Source: an uncultured Clostridia bacterium (GTDB taxonomy: Bacteria; Bacillota; Clostridia; UBA1381). Taken from it: DNA of 60,878 nt. The notes below the pieces were generated by a model. The model ran no database searches and had not been told where the DNA came from. It saw only the letters and a program-made list of their open reading frames with translations. The DNA is taken from the NCBI GenBank assembly GCA_910585485.1, contig CAJUEZ010000010.1, positions 1-60,878 of the forward strand. Direction: 5' to 3'. Of this stretch, positions 34,244-41,030 are shown one piece after another; position 1 is the stretch's first letter; every line of letters starts with the position of its first letter. The position numbers and the translations under genes are program-made.

Positions 34244-34281
34244 AATCGCCGCCTGCCTTTCCATATTTCTTTTTTGTCCAT
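34240..34281 (-). CDS. 13-residue mini-ORF coupled to the next gene
   Basis: AAAGGAGGCGG precedes ATG at 34281; the product would be MDKKEIWKGRRRL. The ATG overlaps the stop of the PAPS-reductase-like gene (TGATG) and its TGA overlaps the following ATG (ATGA), forming a chain of couplings. Confidence 0.45.
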   Translation of the reverse strand: MDKKEIWKGRRRL

Positions 34282-35033
34282 CAGCGTTCCGCCTCCTTTT
34301 CTGTAATGATTTTATCAACCTTTGCATTTATTTCTGCAAAGGTCGCTCCGTACTTAAAACCTTGTGTAACAAGATTGTTTTCGTGCGATAATTTTTCAAG
34401 TTCCTGCCATAAATGCGGATAGTATTTTTTTAAGTGTGCCATTTCAGCGTATGATTGATTAGGGCAAAACCAGCAACCGTTACGCTTGGCAAAACTGTAT
34501 ATAGGTGATAACAGGTCATATTCTCGGCATAAATCATATGCCATTTGCTCGGTATAACCGTATTTTGCAAGCAAAGATATTTTATTTGTACCATTCAATC
34601 TTTCAAGACGCTTCGGCTCGTCGGCAGCAATACCGACATACTGTGTAAAACTTTCATTTACAGTTTTGAAAAAGTTAAGCATCGCTTTACTTTTCACATC
34701 TCTGTTTATAATACATCTTCCGCCCAACGGAAAAGCGTGCTTTTTCCCAATCCTTTCAGGTGTTTTAGATTTACATATTATGCTGTGAAAACAGTCAAGA
34801 TAGTCTTTTTCTGCCCTTACGATTTTGACATCATATCCCCATTTCATAAAGATAGGTACTGCCTTATTTTTTACAAAGTCTATATGTTCGGGAAGTTCGC
34901 CGGATATGCCCCTCTGCTTATCAAACATAACCTCACTGAAAACGATAGTTGATGGCGGCAAATTATGTATATGGTCAAGGATAATGGCACAAGTGCTGTC
35001 TTTTCCGCCACTCCAACTATGATAGTACCTCAT
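34281..35033 (-). CDS. PAPS-reductase-like (adenine nucleotide alpha-hydrolase) protein
   Basis: Encodes 250 residues. The pyrophosphate loop WSGGKDST (7-14) starts the fold, and there is a Cys pair near 185 (GCWFCPN) plus other Cys (near 79, 86 and 107) that could bind a metal or FeS cluster. The family includes sulfonucleotide reductases, DndC-type DNA phosphorothioation enzymes and ATP-using thiolases. Members are frequent cargo of Clostridia conjugative elements; no dnd partner is visible here. It overlaps the upstream small gene by 4 nt. Substrate unknown. Confidence 0.83.
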   Translation of the reverse strand: MRYYHSWSGGKDSTCAIILDHIHNLPPSTIVFSEVMFDKQRGISGELPEHIDFVKNKAVPIFMKWGYDVKIVRAEKDYLDCFHSIICKSKTPERIGKKHAFPLGGRCIINRDVKSKAMLNFFKTVNESFTQYVGIAADEPKRLERLNGTNKISLLAKYGYTEQMAYDLCREYDLLSPIYSFAKRNGCWFCPNQSYAEMAHLKKYYPHLWQELEKLSHENNLVTQGFKYGATFAEINAKVDKIITEKEAER

Positions 35034-35236
35034 TTTGAAATGTCGCCATTCTTTTTCTGTCTGCCACGCTTACCACCTCCGCCAGATTTCTTTGCTATGC
35101 TGTTGCGGTGGGGGTATTTCTTAATATCCTTATTGTGCTGTTGTTTTGATTTGTAAAACGGACATTCACCGTTTTTGCAAAGCATTTTCTTTAAGATGCT
35201 GCACTGTTCCATTCGCACAAAGCAGTCATCATACAT
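35030..35236 (-). CDS. Small Cys-containing basic protein
   Basis: Encodes 68 residues from the ATG at 35236 (GGAG nine bases upstream). It has four Cys in the first 26 residues (DDCFVRMEQCSILKKMLCKNGECPFYK), a pattern suggesting a small zinc finger, then a Gly/Lys/Arg-rich tail. It overlaps both neighbours by a few bases, as expected in a coupled operon. Function unknown. Confidence 0.6.
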   Translation of the reverse strand: MYDDCFVRMEQCSILKKMLCKNGECPFYKSKQQHNKDIKKYPHRNSIAKKSGGGGKRGRQKKNGDISK

Positions 35237-35441
35237 TTTCCTCATCTCCAATCTCTGATAATTTTATATAGCTGTCTATCCGCAATCCCTCCGCTGCCGC
35301 GATTTCATAAAACTTATCCATAACGCGTTTTCTGCGCTCGGTTAGCTGTTTGCGGTCTGCATTGATAATTGCGTTACGGGCGGTTTCATCAAAATATCCG
35401 CTGCCGTTATAATTTATATCCGGACTTTTGCTTGAAGCCAT
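35229..35441 (-). CDS. Small hypothetical protein with RHH-like helices
   Basis: Encodes 70 residues from the ATG at 35441 (GGGAGGAATTGTT upstream). The upstream extension crosses the end of another gene and is rejected. Sequence: a polar start, then GYFDETARNAIINADRKQLTERRKRVMDKFYEIAAAEGL, mostly helical. It resembles small accessory proteins of Clostridia elements without a named family. Confidence 0.6.
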   Translation of the reverse strand: MASSKSPDINYNGSGYFDETARNAIINADRKQLTERRKRVMDKFYEIAAAEGLRIDSYIKLSEIGDEENV

Positions 35442-35475
35442 AACAATTCCTCCCATCAAAAAAAACCGACATTTC

Positions 35476-35619
35476 TTATTCTGAAATATCGGCTTTATGT
35501 TCTGTTTCGTCATCATCAACGATTTCAATTTTTTCATCTTTTACTACAAGAATAATATTGCATATAAGTCCTGCGCCAAGCAGAACACCTACTGCAAAAG
35601 CTATAAGTAAATCCATCAT
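35476..35619 (-). CDS. Single-pass small membrane protein
   Basis: Encodes 47 residues from the ATG at 35619 (AGGTAGGATAT upstream), overlapping nothing and starting six bases after parB. One hydrophobic helix (about 4-25, LLIAFAVGVLLGAGLICNIILVV) is followed by an acidic cytoplasmic tail. No family recognised. Confidence 0.55.
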   Translation of the reverse strand: MMDLLIAFAVGVLLGAGLICNIILVVKDEKIEIVDDDETEHKADISE

Positions 35620-35624
35620 ATATC

Positions 35625-36503
35625 CTACCTTTCCGGCTCGTTTCGTTTGCGCGCCCAATTTGCAAGCAGCTTTTCCATAGTTTCCTCCATCTGTTTTTGA
35701 GTGAAATTCTTTGGGAAATACTTTCTTAATTTGTCCTCTTTGAATACAACCTTTATTTTTTCGGGTTTCTGCTCCTGCATAATAGATAAAACCACATCAT
35801 CATTCAAACGTCCGTCTGCTGAAAAACGGCGGAGTTTCTTTGCTTGTTCAATAGACGGAGCTGTTTCCTCCGCTTCAATCGCTTTTAATACGTCCGTTTG
35901 CTCTTTTGAGCCGAGATACGATATTTCAACTGCTGCGTTCATAGCAATTTGTTTGTTATCAACCATATCAAGTATAGGGTCTATCAAGTTTGTCAATCGA
36001 ATATATCGAAATATTTGATTTTTACTTTCTCCAACTTCCTTTGCAAATTGCTGACTTGATGTTTTTTCATTAAAATTATTCCCAATTTGGGAATAATTTT
36101 TATTTGGTCTGCCTGCTTTTCGTTTCATAGCTTCCAATTTCATTTGATAAGCATATGCTTTTTCACTTGGTAAAACATTTTCACGGTGTATATTACTGTC
36201 TACAAGTAGAATTATTGCACTATCATCATCAAGGTCTTTCAATATAATTGATACATTTTCTATTCCTGCAAGTTCACAAGCCTTTGCGCGTCTATGCCCT
36301 GATATAATTTCATAACCACCATCTTTATGAGGTCTTGCGATAATAGGGGATAATACTCCATATACACTAATACTTTCTACCAATTCGTCCATACTGCTAT
36401 CCATTCGCACTTTATATGGATTTTCCTCAAAAGGCGTTAATTCTGATAATGAGGCAGTTAATATTTCAATACTCATATCAATTTTATCAGCATTACTGCT
36501 CAC
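35625..36503 (-). CDS. ParB/Noc-like partition protein
   Basis: Encodes 292 residues from a GTG at 36503 with GAGGAGTGAGAAA upstream. The ParB/Srx nuclease-like domain is clear: LTPFEENPYKVRMD, a GVLSPIIARPHKDGGYEIISGHRRAKACELAG box (about 50-80) and NIHRENVLPSEKAYAY. A helix-turn-helix follows (about 145-175). It binds centromere-like DNA and now is known to use CTP in many relatives. No ParA is seen nearby; the ParM system is separate. It is encoded between repA and small ICE genes, five bases after repA. Confidence 0.9.
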   Translation of the reverse strand: MSSNADKIDMSIEILTASLSELTPFEENPYKVRMDSSMDELVESISVYGVLSPIIARPHKDGGYEIISGHRRAKACELAGIENVSIILKDLDDDSAIILLVDSNIHRENVLPSEKAYAYQMKLEAMKRKAGRPNKNYSQIGNNFNEKTSSQQFAKEVGESKNQIFRYIRLTNLIDPILDMVDNKQIAMNAAVEISYLGSKEQTDVLKAIEAEETAPSIEQAKKLRRFSADGRLNDDVVLSIMQEQKPEKIKVVFKEDKLRKYFPKNFTQKQMEETMEKLLANWARKRNEPER

Positions 36504-36507
36504 TTTC

Positions 36508-37476
36508 TCACTCCTCTCTGCAACAATTATACATATCGCGTTTTACTCTGTTTGATAATGCCGTGCCTGCTGTCAACGCAATATTGTATAAAGCTGTTGT
36601 CAAATATGCTTTTGGATTTTTTATTTTATAATATATTTCGCTAAACTCTATCAGAAATGCGTCAAGACTTCCGTATGTGATTTGACTATACCTAATCCTT
36701 ACCCATTCGGTAGGCGTTTTTTTGCCCTCAATTTCATAATACGGAGTATCTATCAGCATAACATCTGCCATTACATTGACGATGTTATTGATTATTTCAG
36801 GGTCGTTTGTGTTTACAAGGCTGTCATAGTCAATTTGCTCTTTTATCTGAATGATTGTTTTGTTGTATCTATCAATCAACCGCTCGGACTGTTCTGTATT
36901 TCCTGCTGCGCCTGAATTGATAGAATTGATATTACTCAAATCAGTATCGTTAAACTCTGTATAATTATTATCAGTATTATTACATTTCGATTTCCGAAAG
37001 TCTGCACTTTCGACTGTCGAAACTCTTGAATTTCGATTTTCAAAAGTCTGCGTTTTCGGTTTGCCGAAGTCTTGATTTTCGATTTCCGAAAGTCTTGATT
37101 TTTCCGAATAGTCCTCACTATCGGAGATAAATTTTTTCAGATATATTTTTGCAGGCTTGCCCTGTCCTTGCTTCATGCGTTCAATCAAGCCGATACCTTT
37201 CTCGCTGTCGAGTTCTGCTGTTATTTTAGTGGCTTTTTCCGTGGCACAACACATCAGTTCCATAATATCCTTTACGGTAAAGAATATATATGCGCGGTTC
37301 TGCTCATCAAACCAACCGTTTTTGACAGACAGGCTCATACGGTCAAGCATAAGACCGTAAAGCAGCTTTGCGCTGTCCGACACTTTTTTGAAGTGCGGTG
37401 ATGATACAAGCACCTTTGGTATGCGGTAAAATGTAAACTGCTCCGCTTCATTTCCGTAGAAATAATCAAACTGCAT
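36508..37476 (-). CDS. RepA_N-type replication initiator
   Basis: Encodes 322 residues starting after GGAGGTAAGGTACA. The RepA_N domain fills residues 1-115 (FTFYRIPKVLVSSPHFKKVSDSAKLLYGLMLDRMSLSVKNGW...YIFFTVKDIM). The middle (about 120-165) is low-complexity and corresponds to DNA iterons. The C-terminal part (about 200-300) resembles the DnaD-like tail of such initiators. RepA_N plasmids start replication inside the rep gene itself. In ICE1 it probably supports autonomous replication after excision. Confidence 0.9.
   Translation of the reverse strand: MQFDYFYGNEAEQFTFYRIPKVLVSSPHFKKVSDSAKLLYGLMLDRMSLSVKNGWFDEQNRAYIFFTVKDIMELMCCATEKATKITAELDSEKGIGLIERMKQGQGKPAKIYLKKFISDSEDYSEKSRLSEIENQDFGKPKTQTFENRNSRVSTVESADFRKSKCNNTDNNYTEFNDTDLSNINSINSGAAGNTEQSERLIDRYNKTIIQIKEQIDYDSLVNTNDPEIINNIVNVMADVMLIDTPYYEIEGKKTPTEWVRIRYSQITYGSLDAFLIEFSEIYYKIKNPKAYLTTALYNIALTAGTALSNRVKRDMYNCCREE
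36988..37103. repeat. Five 23-bp iterons inside repA (candidate replication origin)
   Basis: Copies begin at 36988, 37011, 37034, 37057 and 37080, exactly 23 bp apart, with a core like CGATTTCCGAAAGTCTTGAT. As 23 is not a multiple of three, the repeats shift frame in the protein, so selection is on the DNA, not on the peptide. Confidence 0.75.
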
Positions 37477-37507
37477 TGTACCTTACCTCCGTTTTGAATA
37501 CTGCCAT
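37466..37507 (-). CDS. 13-residue mini-ORF coupled to repA
   Basis: AAGGAGGGAAACAAA precedes ATG at 37507; the product would be MAVFKTEVRYNAV. It contains the repA ribosome site and ends ten bases inside repA. Third example of this arrangement in ICE1. Confidence 0.45.
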   Translation of the reverse strand: MAVFKTEVRYNAV

Positions 37508-37535
37508 TTTGTTTCCCTCCTTAAATTTTTGTAAT

Positions 37536-37567
37536 AAAAAAGAGGATACCTTTTAAAGTACCCTCGT
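37536..37567 (-). terminator. Terminator of the ICE1 integrase gene
   Basis: On the minus strand GAGGGTACTTT pairs with AAAAGGTATCCTC and is followed by TTTTTT, five bases after the integrase stop. Confidence 0.75.
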
Positions 37568-37572
37568 AAAAA

Positions 37573-38763
37573 TTAAACTGTCTGCTTATTAAACTCTTTA
37601 AATGTAACTGTTGTTTCCAACGCGTTCCTTGCTAATGCCCCCATTTTTTCAGTAACGTGAGTATAATATTTCAGTGTAAATTCAAGTTTTGAATGTCCAA
37701 GCATTTCTTGAACATATCTCGGACTTATTCCGCTTTCTGCAAGAATAGTCGCGTATGTATGACGTAAATTATGGAATTTGAACGGTATTCCTAATTCATT
37801 TTTAATTGTACGGGATAGGAATTTTATACTGTTTGTAGTAAGCATTTCACCGTTTATTTTGACATTTACAAAATCAGTTACTTCAATAAGATTTTCTTTG
37901 TTTTTTACTAACCTTTCAGTAACAAAATTTCGTTTATATCCATCACCGTAAATATTACGGTTTTCATCTTGCTGTGCTTTTAACTTTTTCAAATAATTAC
38001 AAAAGCTATCTGTTATATTTACACTTCGATAAGCATTTTTTGTTTTTAGCGGGCAGAAGCACCATTTTTTATCTTGAAATAGTAGCTGTTTCTTTACTGC
38101 TATTTTCTTATTTTCAAAATCAATATCACTCCATTGTAATCCAAATACCTCACTTTCACGAAGTCCTGTATTTAACGCTATATAAAATGAAGTAATAACA
38201 TTAGTGTTTTCTAATCTATTGCTCATTTGCAATAATTCCTCATTGGTATATGAGCGTATTTCTCCAACGTGGCGTGGGTCAGGCGGTGTTATAACGTCCT
38301 CAAAAACATCTTTTTTCGTATATTTTCGTTTATAGGCATATCCAAATAAAACTTTTAAGAGTTTGTAAAGCCCCTTTACATATTCCTCGCTATATTTCGT
38401 CATCTTTTCATTTATAAAATCATTTATGGTATTTGCACTTATTTGATACATATAAAATGAATCAAATCTGTCAGCAAAATGATTTTTATACAGTGATTTA
38501 TACCTTACAACAGTCGCATATGCACGAGTTGCCGGAGCTTCATTTTCGATAAACTCCGTATATACCTCTTGAAAAGTTATTTTTTGATTTTCCACATAGT
38601 CACCTGTTTGATTATACTGATAAACAACATCATTAAGAGCCTTTACAGCTTCTTTTTTAGTTTTATAACCACTTTTTTCAACCTGATGTCTTTTTCCGTT
38701 ATGCGTTCCAAAATCAACACGATATGACCACGTTGCCCCTTTTTTTCGTACACTTCCTTGCAT
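37573..38763 (-). CDS. Tyrosine integrase of ICE1 (Tn916-type)
   Basis: Encodes 396 residues. An AP2-like arm-binding domain (about 1-60, GTHNGKRHQVEKSGYKTKKEA), a SAM-like core-binding domain (about 65-170) and the catalytic domain with Arg in NTGLRESEVFGLQW (about 200), HNLRHTY (about 330), the second His in LGHSKLEFTLKYYTHV and Tyr near 366. It catalyses integration and excision. It lies next to the TTCCCAC arm-type repeats and to the displaced rbr 3' fragment, which marks that side as an ICE1 end. No excisionase gene is recognisable next to it. Confidence 0.95.
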   Translation of the reverse strand: MQGSVRKKGATWSYRVDFGTHNGKRHQVEKSGYKTKKEAVKALNDVVYQYNQTGDYVENQKITFQEVYTEFIENEAPATRAYATVVRYKSLYKNHFADRFDSFYMYQISANTINDFINEKMTKYSEEYVKGLYKLLKVLFGYAYKRKYTKKDVFEDVITPPDPRHVGEIRSYTNEELLQMSNRLENTNVITSFYIALNTGLRESEVFGLQWSDIDFENKKIAVKKQLLFQDKKWCFCPLKTKNAYRSVNITDSFCNYLKKLKAQQDENRNIYGDGYKRNFVTERLVKNKENLIEVTDFVNVKINGEMLTTNSIKFLSRTIKNELGIPFKFHNLRHTYATILAESGISPRYVQEMLGHSKLEFTLKYYTHVTEKMGALARNALETTVTFKEFNKQTV

Positions 38764-38846
38764 AGTAAATTCCTCCTTGCTATTACTTTATTATATTATA
38801 TCAAGATAGCAGCAGAAATCTGAAGTAAACGGAATAGATTATTTAT

Positions 38847-38966
38847 TTCCCACAAAATTTATTTTTTAAAGCCCTTTAATCCGCATAACAGTGCGGTTTT
38901 CGGGGCTTTTTGTGGGAAACGCTTTTTTTTAATGCGTTTTTATGATTTTTCCCACCAATTTCCCAC
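38847..38966. promoter_or_regulatory. Four TTCCCAC repeats, candidate integrase arm sites of ICE1
   Basis: TTCCCAC at 38847, 38949 and 38960 and its reverse complement at 38912. They lie between the integrase gene and the rbr fragment. The surrounding 341 bp (38764-39104) has no gene; it also holds a nested dyad AAAGCCC/GGGGCTTT around CCGCAT/TGCGG (38868-38911). Confidence 0.55.
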
Positions 38967-38996
38967 GTGTAAGAAAAATACGTTTAAATGCGAAAA

Positions 38997-39028
38997 AACA
39001 CGATTAACCTAAATTAGTTAATCGTGTT
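38997..39028 (-). terminator. Terminator following the displaced rbr 3' fragment
   Basis: AACACGATTAAC and GTTAATCGTGTT are a perfect 12-bp inverted repeat; on the minus strand TTTTTT follows. It lies about 80 bp after the fragment's stop codon, so this copy of the rbr tail came with its own terminator. Confidence 0.8.
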
Positions 39029-39104
39029 TCGTGAACAAGCTATACATTTGGCTTATCTATGCGGTTTGTAAAGAGTATTTATTTATATTTAATCGTATCT
39101 ACGA

Positions 39105-39260
39105 TTAGCCAAAATATCTCTTTAAAAGTCCCTCAAAGCCTTTTCCGTGTCTTGCCTCGTCCTTAGCCATTTCGTGTACAGTATCGTGAATAGCGTCGTA
39201 GCCAAGTTCCTTAGCACGTTTTGCAATATCAAGCTTACCTGCTGTAGCACCGCTTTCAGC
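39105..39260 (-). pseudogene. Displaced 3' end of rubrerythrin (last 51 codons)
   Basis: Translates as AESGATAGKLDIAKRAKELG... to the stop with the same reading frame and end as the intact rbr at 47370-47525. It differs at 20 of 156 bases but at only two residues (D for E, K for R). It keeps the DEARHG metal-ligand helix. It has no start or upstream part: sequence unrelated to rbr begins at 39261. This is the classic left-behind gene end at an integration site. The longest identical block near the break is TCAAGCTTACCTGCTGT (39229-39245 = 47494-47510), the best candidate for the crossover core. Confidence 0.92.
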
Positions 39261-39261
39261 C

Positions 39262-39336
39262 TGTGGCGTTTCACGCCACAATGAAAAATATTAAATAATA
39301 GCCATTACTGTTGTGCGCCACAATTCGCGCCACAAT
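39262..39336. repeat. Left-end integrase-type repeats of the second element
   Basis: CGCCACAAT occurs at 39274, 39316 and 39328. The first is part of the palindrome TGTGGCGTTTCACGCCACA (39262-39280). TGAAAAATATTAAAT follows at 39282-39296 and recurs inverted at the right end. Confidence 0.75.
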
Positions 39337-39350
39337 GGAGGTAATATATT

Positions 39351-40565
39351 ATGAGCAGAAATGATGTCGGAGTGTATCAATTAAGTAATGGCTATTGGGG
39401 TTTTCGTTATGCGTTAATGGCTGACGGAATAAGAAAAGAATGCAAAATGTCTAAGGACGCTTTTGGAAATCCACTAAAAACAAAAAAAGCTGCGATAAAA
39501 GCACGGCAGCTTGAAATATCACGCGTAAAATTAGGAATTATCAATAATGATGTACCGCAAACAAAAAAAACTGTATCAGATGTATATACAGAATATTGCA
39601 ATGTCGGAAGAATAGGCAAGGCTTACGCAACAATCAAAAAACAAGACAGCTTATGGAATAATCATATTGCAGCGTCTTTTGGAAATAAGCAAATAAATTC
39701 TATCAGTGTTGCAGAAATACAAGACTATTTAGCAACTTTATATTATGGCGAAAATAGGGCATATTCCTATGTAGAAAGTTTTTTAAAAATGTTTTATTTG
39801 ATTTTCGGTCAAGCATATTCACGAAATTATCTTGATGTTGATACTTACAATAAACTTTGCGTAAATAAAGACACAAAAATTCACATGCCAAAAATGAAAG
39901 TTGATGATGATACTGATATTGTAACATTTAGTAAGGTTGAAATATCTGCTTTAAATGATTATTTCACAGGCACAAATGCGGAAACGGCGTTTTTATTAGG
40001 GCGTTACTGCGGCTTGCGTATCAATGAATGTTACGGCTTGAAATGGAATAATATTGATTTAGAAAACGGAATTATAAATATAGATAGACAAATGCAGTAT
40101 CAAGAAGGATTGATTAAACTTGTATCTTTAAAAACACGCAACGCGCGACGCAAAATTTATATGTGTAATCGTTTAAAAGATTATTTTATTAAATTAAAAA
40201 ATAGTGTATCGGAATATGAAGAAAAATATTTTTTGCAACGACAACAAAACAAGACGGTTATTACAGATATAGACGGCAGCAGCTTATCATCATTGGAATT
40301 AGTAAACTCTTTACCAAATGGAAAAATACAAACAGTAAATTCAATGAAATATCATACGCAAAAAATAAAATCCTTGTACGATATAGCGTTTAAATATCAC
40401 TATTTACGGCATACATACGGAACATATTTAGCGGAACTAAATACTCCGCTGCATATCCTTTGTAATCAAATGGGGCATGCCAATAGTCAAGTAACACAAA
40501 GATATTATATTGCTATGTCTGAAAATGGAATAAAAGAACTTGTAAATAATCTTGAAAGAATATAA
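39351..40565 (+). CDS. Tyrosine integrase of the second element
   Basis: Encodes 404 residues starting after TGGAGGTAATATATT. It has an N-terminal arm-binding part, a core-binding domain (about 70-170) and the catalytic residues Arg in GRYCGLRINECYGLKW (about 222), YHYLRHTYGTY (about 350), the second His in MGHANSQVTQRYY and Tyr near 385. It is only distantly similar to the ICE1 integrase in visible motifs, yet both elements appear to use the same gene end. The repeats at 39274-39336 lie directly upstream and may serve both as arm sites and as operator. Confidence 0.94.
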   Translation: MSRNDVGVYQLSNGYWGFRYALMADGIRKECKMSKDAFGNPLKTKKAAIKARQLEISRVKLGIINNDVPQTKKTVSDVYTEYCNVGRIGKAYATIKKQDSLWNNHIAASFGNKQINSISVAEIQDYLATLYYGENRAYSYVESFLKMFYLIFGQAYSRNYLDVDTYNKLCVNKDTKIHMPKMKVDDDTDIVTFSKVEISALNDYFTGTNAETAFLLGRYCGLRINECYGLKWNNIDLENGIINIDRQMQYQEGLIKLVSLKTRNARRKIYMCNRLKDYFIKLKNSVSEYEEKYFLQRQQNKTVITDIDGSSLSSLELVNSLPNGKIQTVNSMKYHTQKIKSLYDIAFKYHYLRHTYGTYLAELNTPLHILCNQMGHANSQVTQRYYIAMSENGIKELVNNLERI

Positions 40566-40570
40566 AAAGA

Positions 40571-40605
40571 AATCGACAGGCGGCGAACTTTGCGGCTTGT
40601 CGATT
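40571..40605 (+). terminator. Terminator after the second integrase
   Basis: AATCGACA and TGTCGATT form the base of a stem with further pairing inside; TTTTTATTTTG follows, five bases after the stop. Confidence 0.75.
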
Positions 40606-41030
40606 TTTTATTTTGTTTGCGCGTGGCGGCTAACTGTTCGCGCAAATAACTGTTGATTTATGGATAATTTACTGTTATAATAAGATTACCACAATTTTTA
40701 TATCATATATGTTTTTAGCATTATGATACAATTTTTAAATAGCACTTTCGGATATTCGTTTAAGAATATTCTTTTTTGCCTTGCAGAATAGTAGTTTGTG
40801 TTGTCAAAAAACGCAGGCTTTACATATAGGAATACTGCTGCTCTGAAAGGCTTTAAAATTGTATTTCATATTTGATATAAAAATGTGTGGTAACATTGAA
40901 ATCTAAGCCGCGTTTTTGTGCGTGGTATAGGATTTTATACCACGCATTTTTTAATGCGTGAATTTACGCGTTTAAACGCGTGATAGTTACATTCATATAA
41001 ATTTTATTCATAAGGAGGAATTACAACAAA
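40606..41030. other. 425-bp intergenic region upstream of the LRR surface gene
   Basis: AT-rich, without a credible gene. It holds a perfect hairpin GCGTGGTATA/TATACCACGC (40920-40945) followed by TTTTTT, then ATGCGTG and GCGTTTAAACGC dyads and the LRR gene's ribosome site AAGGAGGAATTACAACAAA. The hairpin may attenuate transcription of the surface gene. Confidence 0.6.

Larger units (their letters stand above)
6332..39104. mobile_element. ICE1: Tn1549/CTn-like conjugative element (left end outside view)
   Basis: Contains integrase, RepA, ParB, ParM/ParR, MobC, relaxase, PcfB, VirD4, Maff2, VirB6, PrgI, VirB4 and a wall hydrolase, i.e. a full Gram-positive transfer set. The right end is next to the integrase and the rbr fragment. 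No matching rbr fragment or TTCCCAC array is seen to the left, so the other end lies beyond position 1 or is not recognisable; region 1-6331 may be cargo. Confidence 0.85.
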
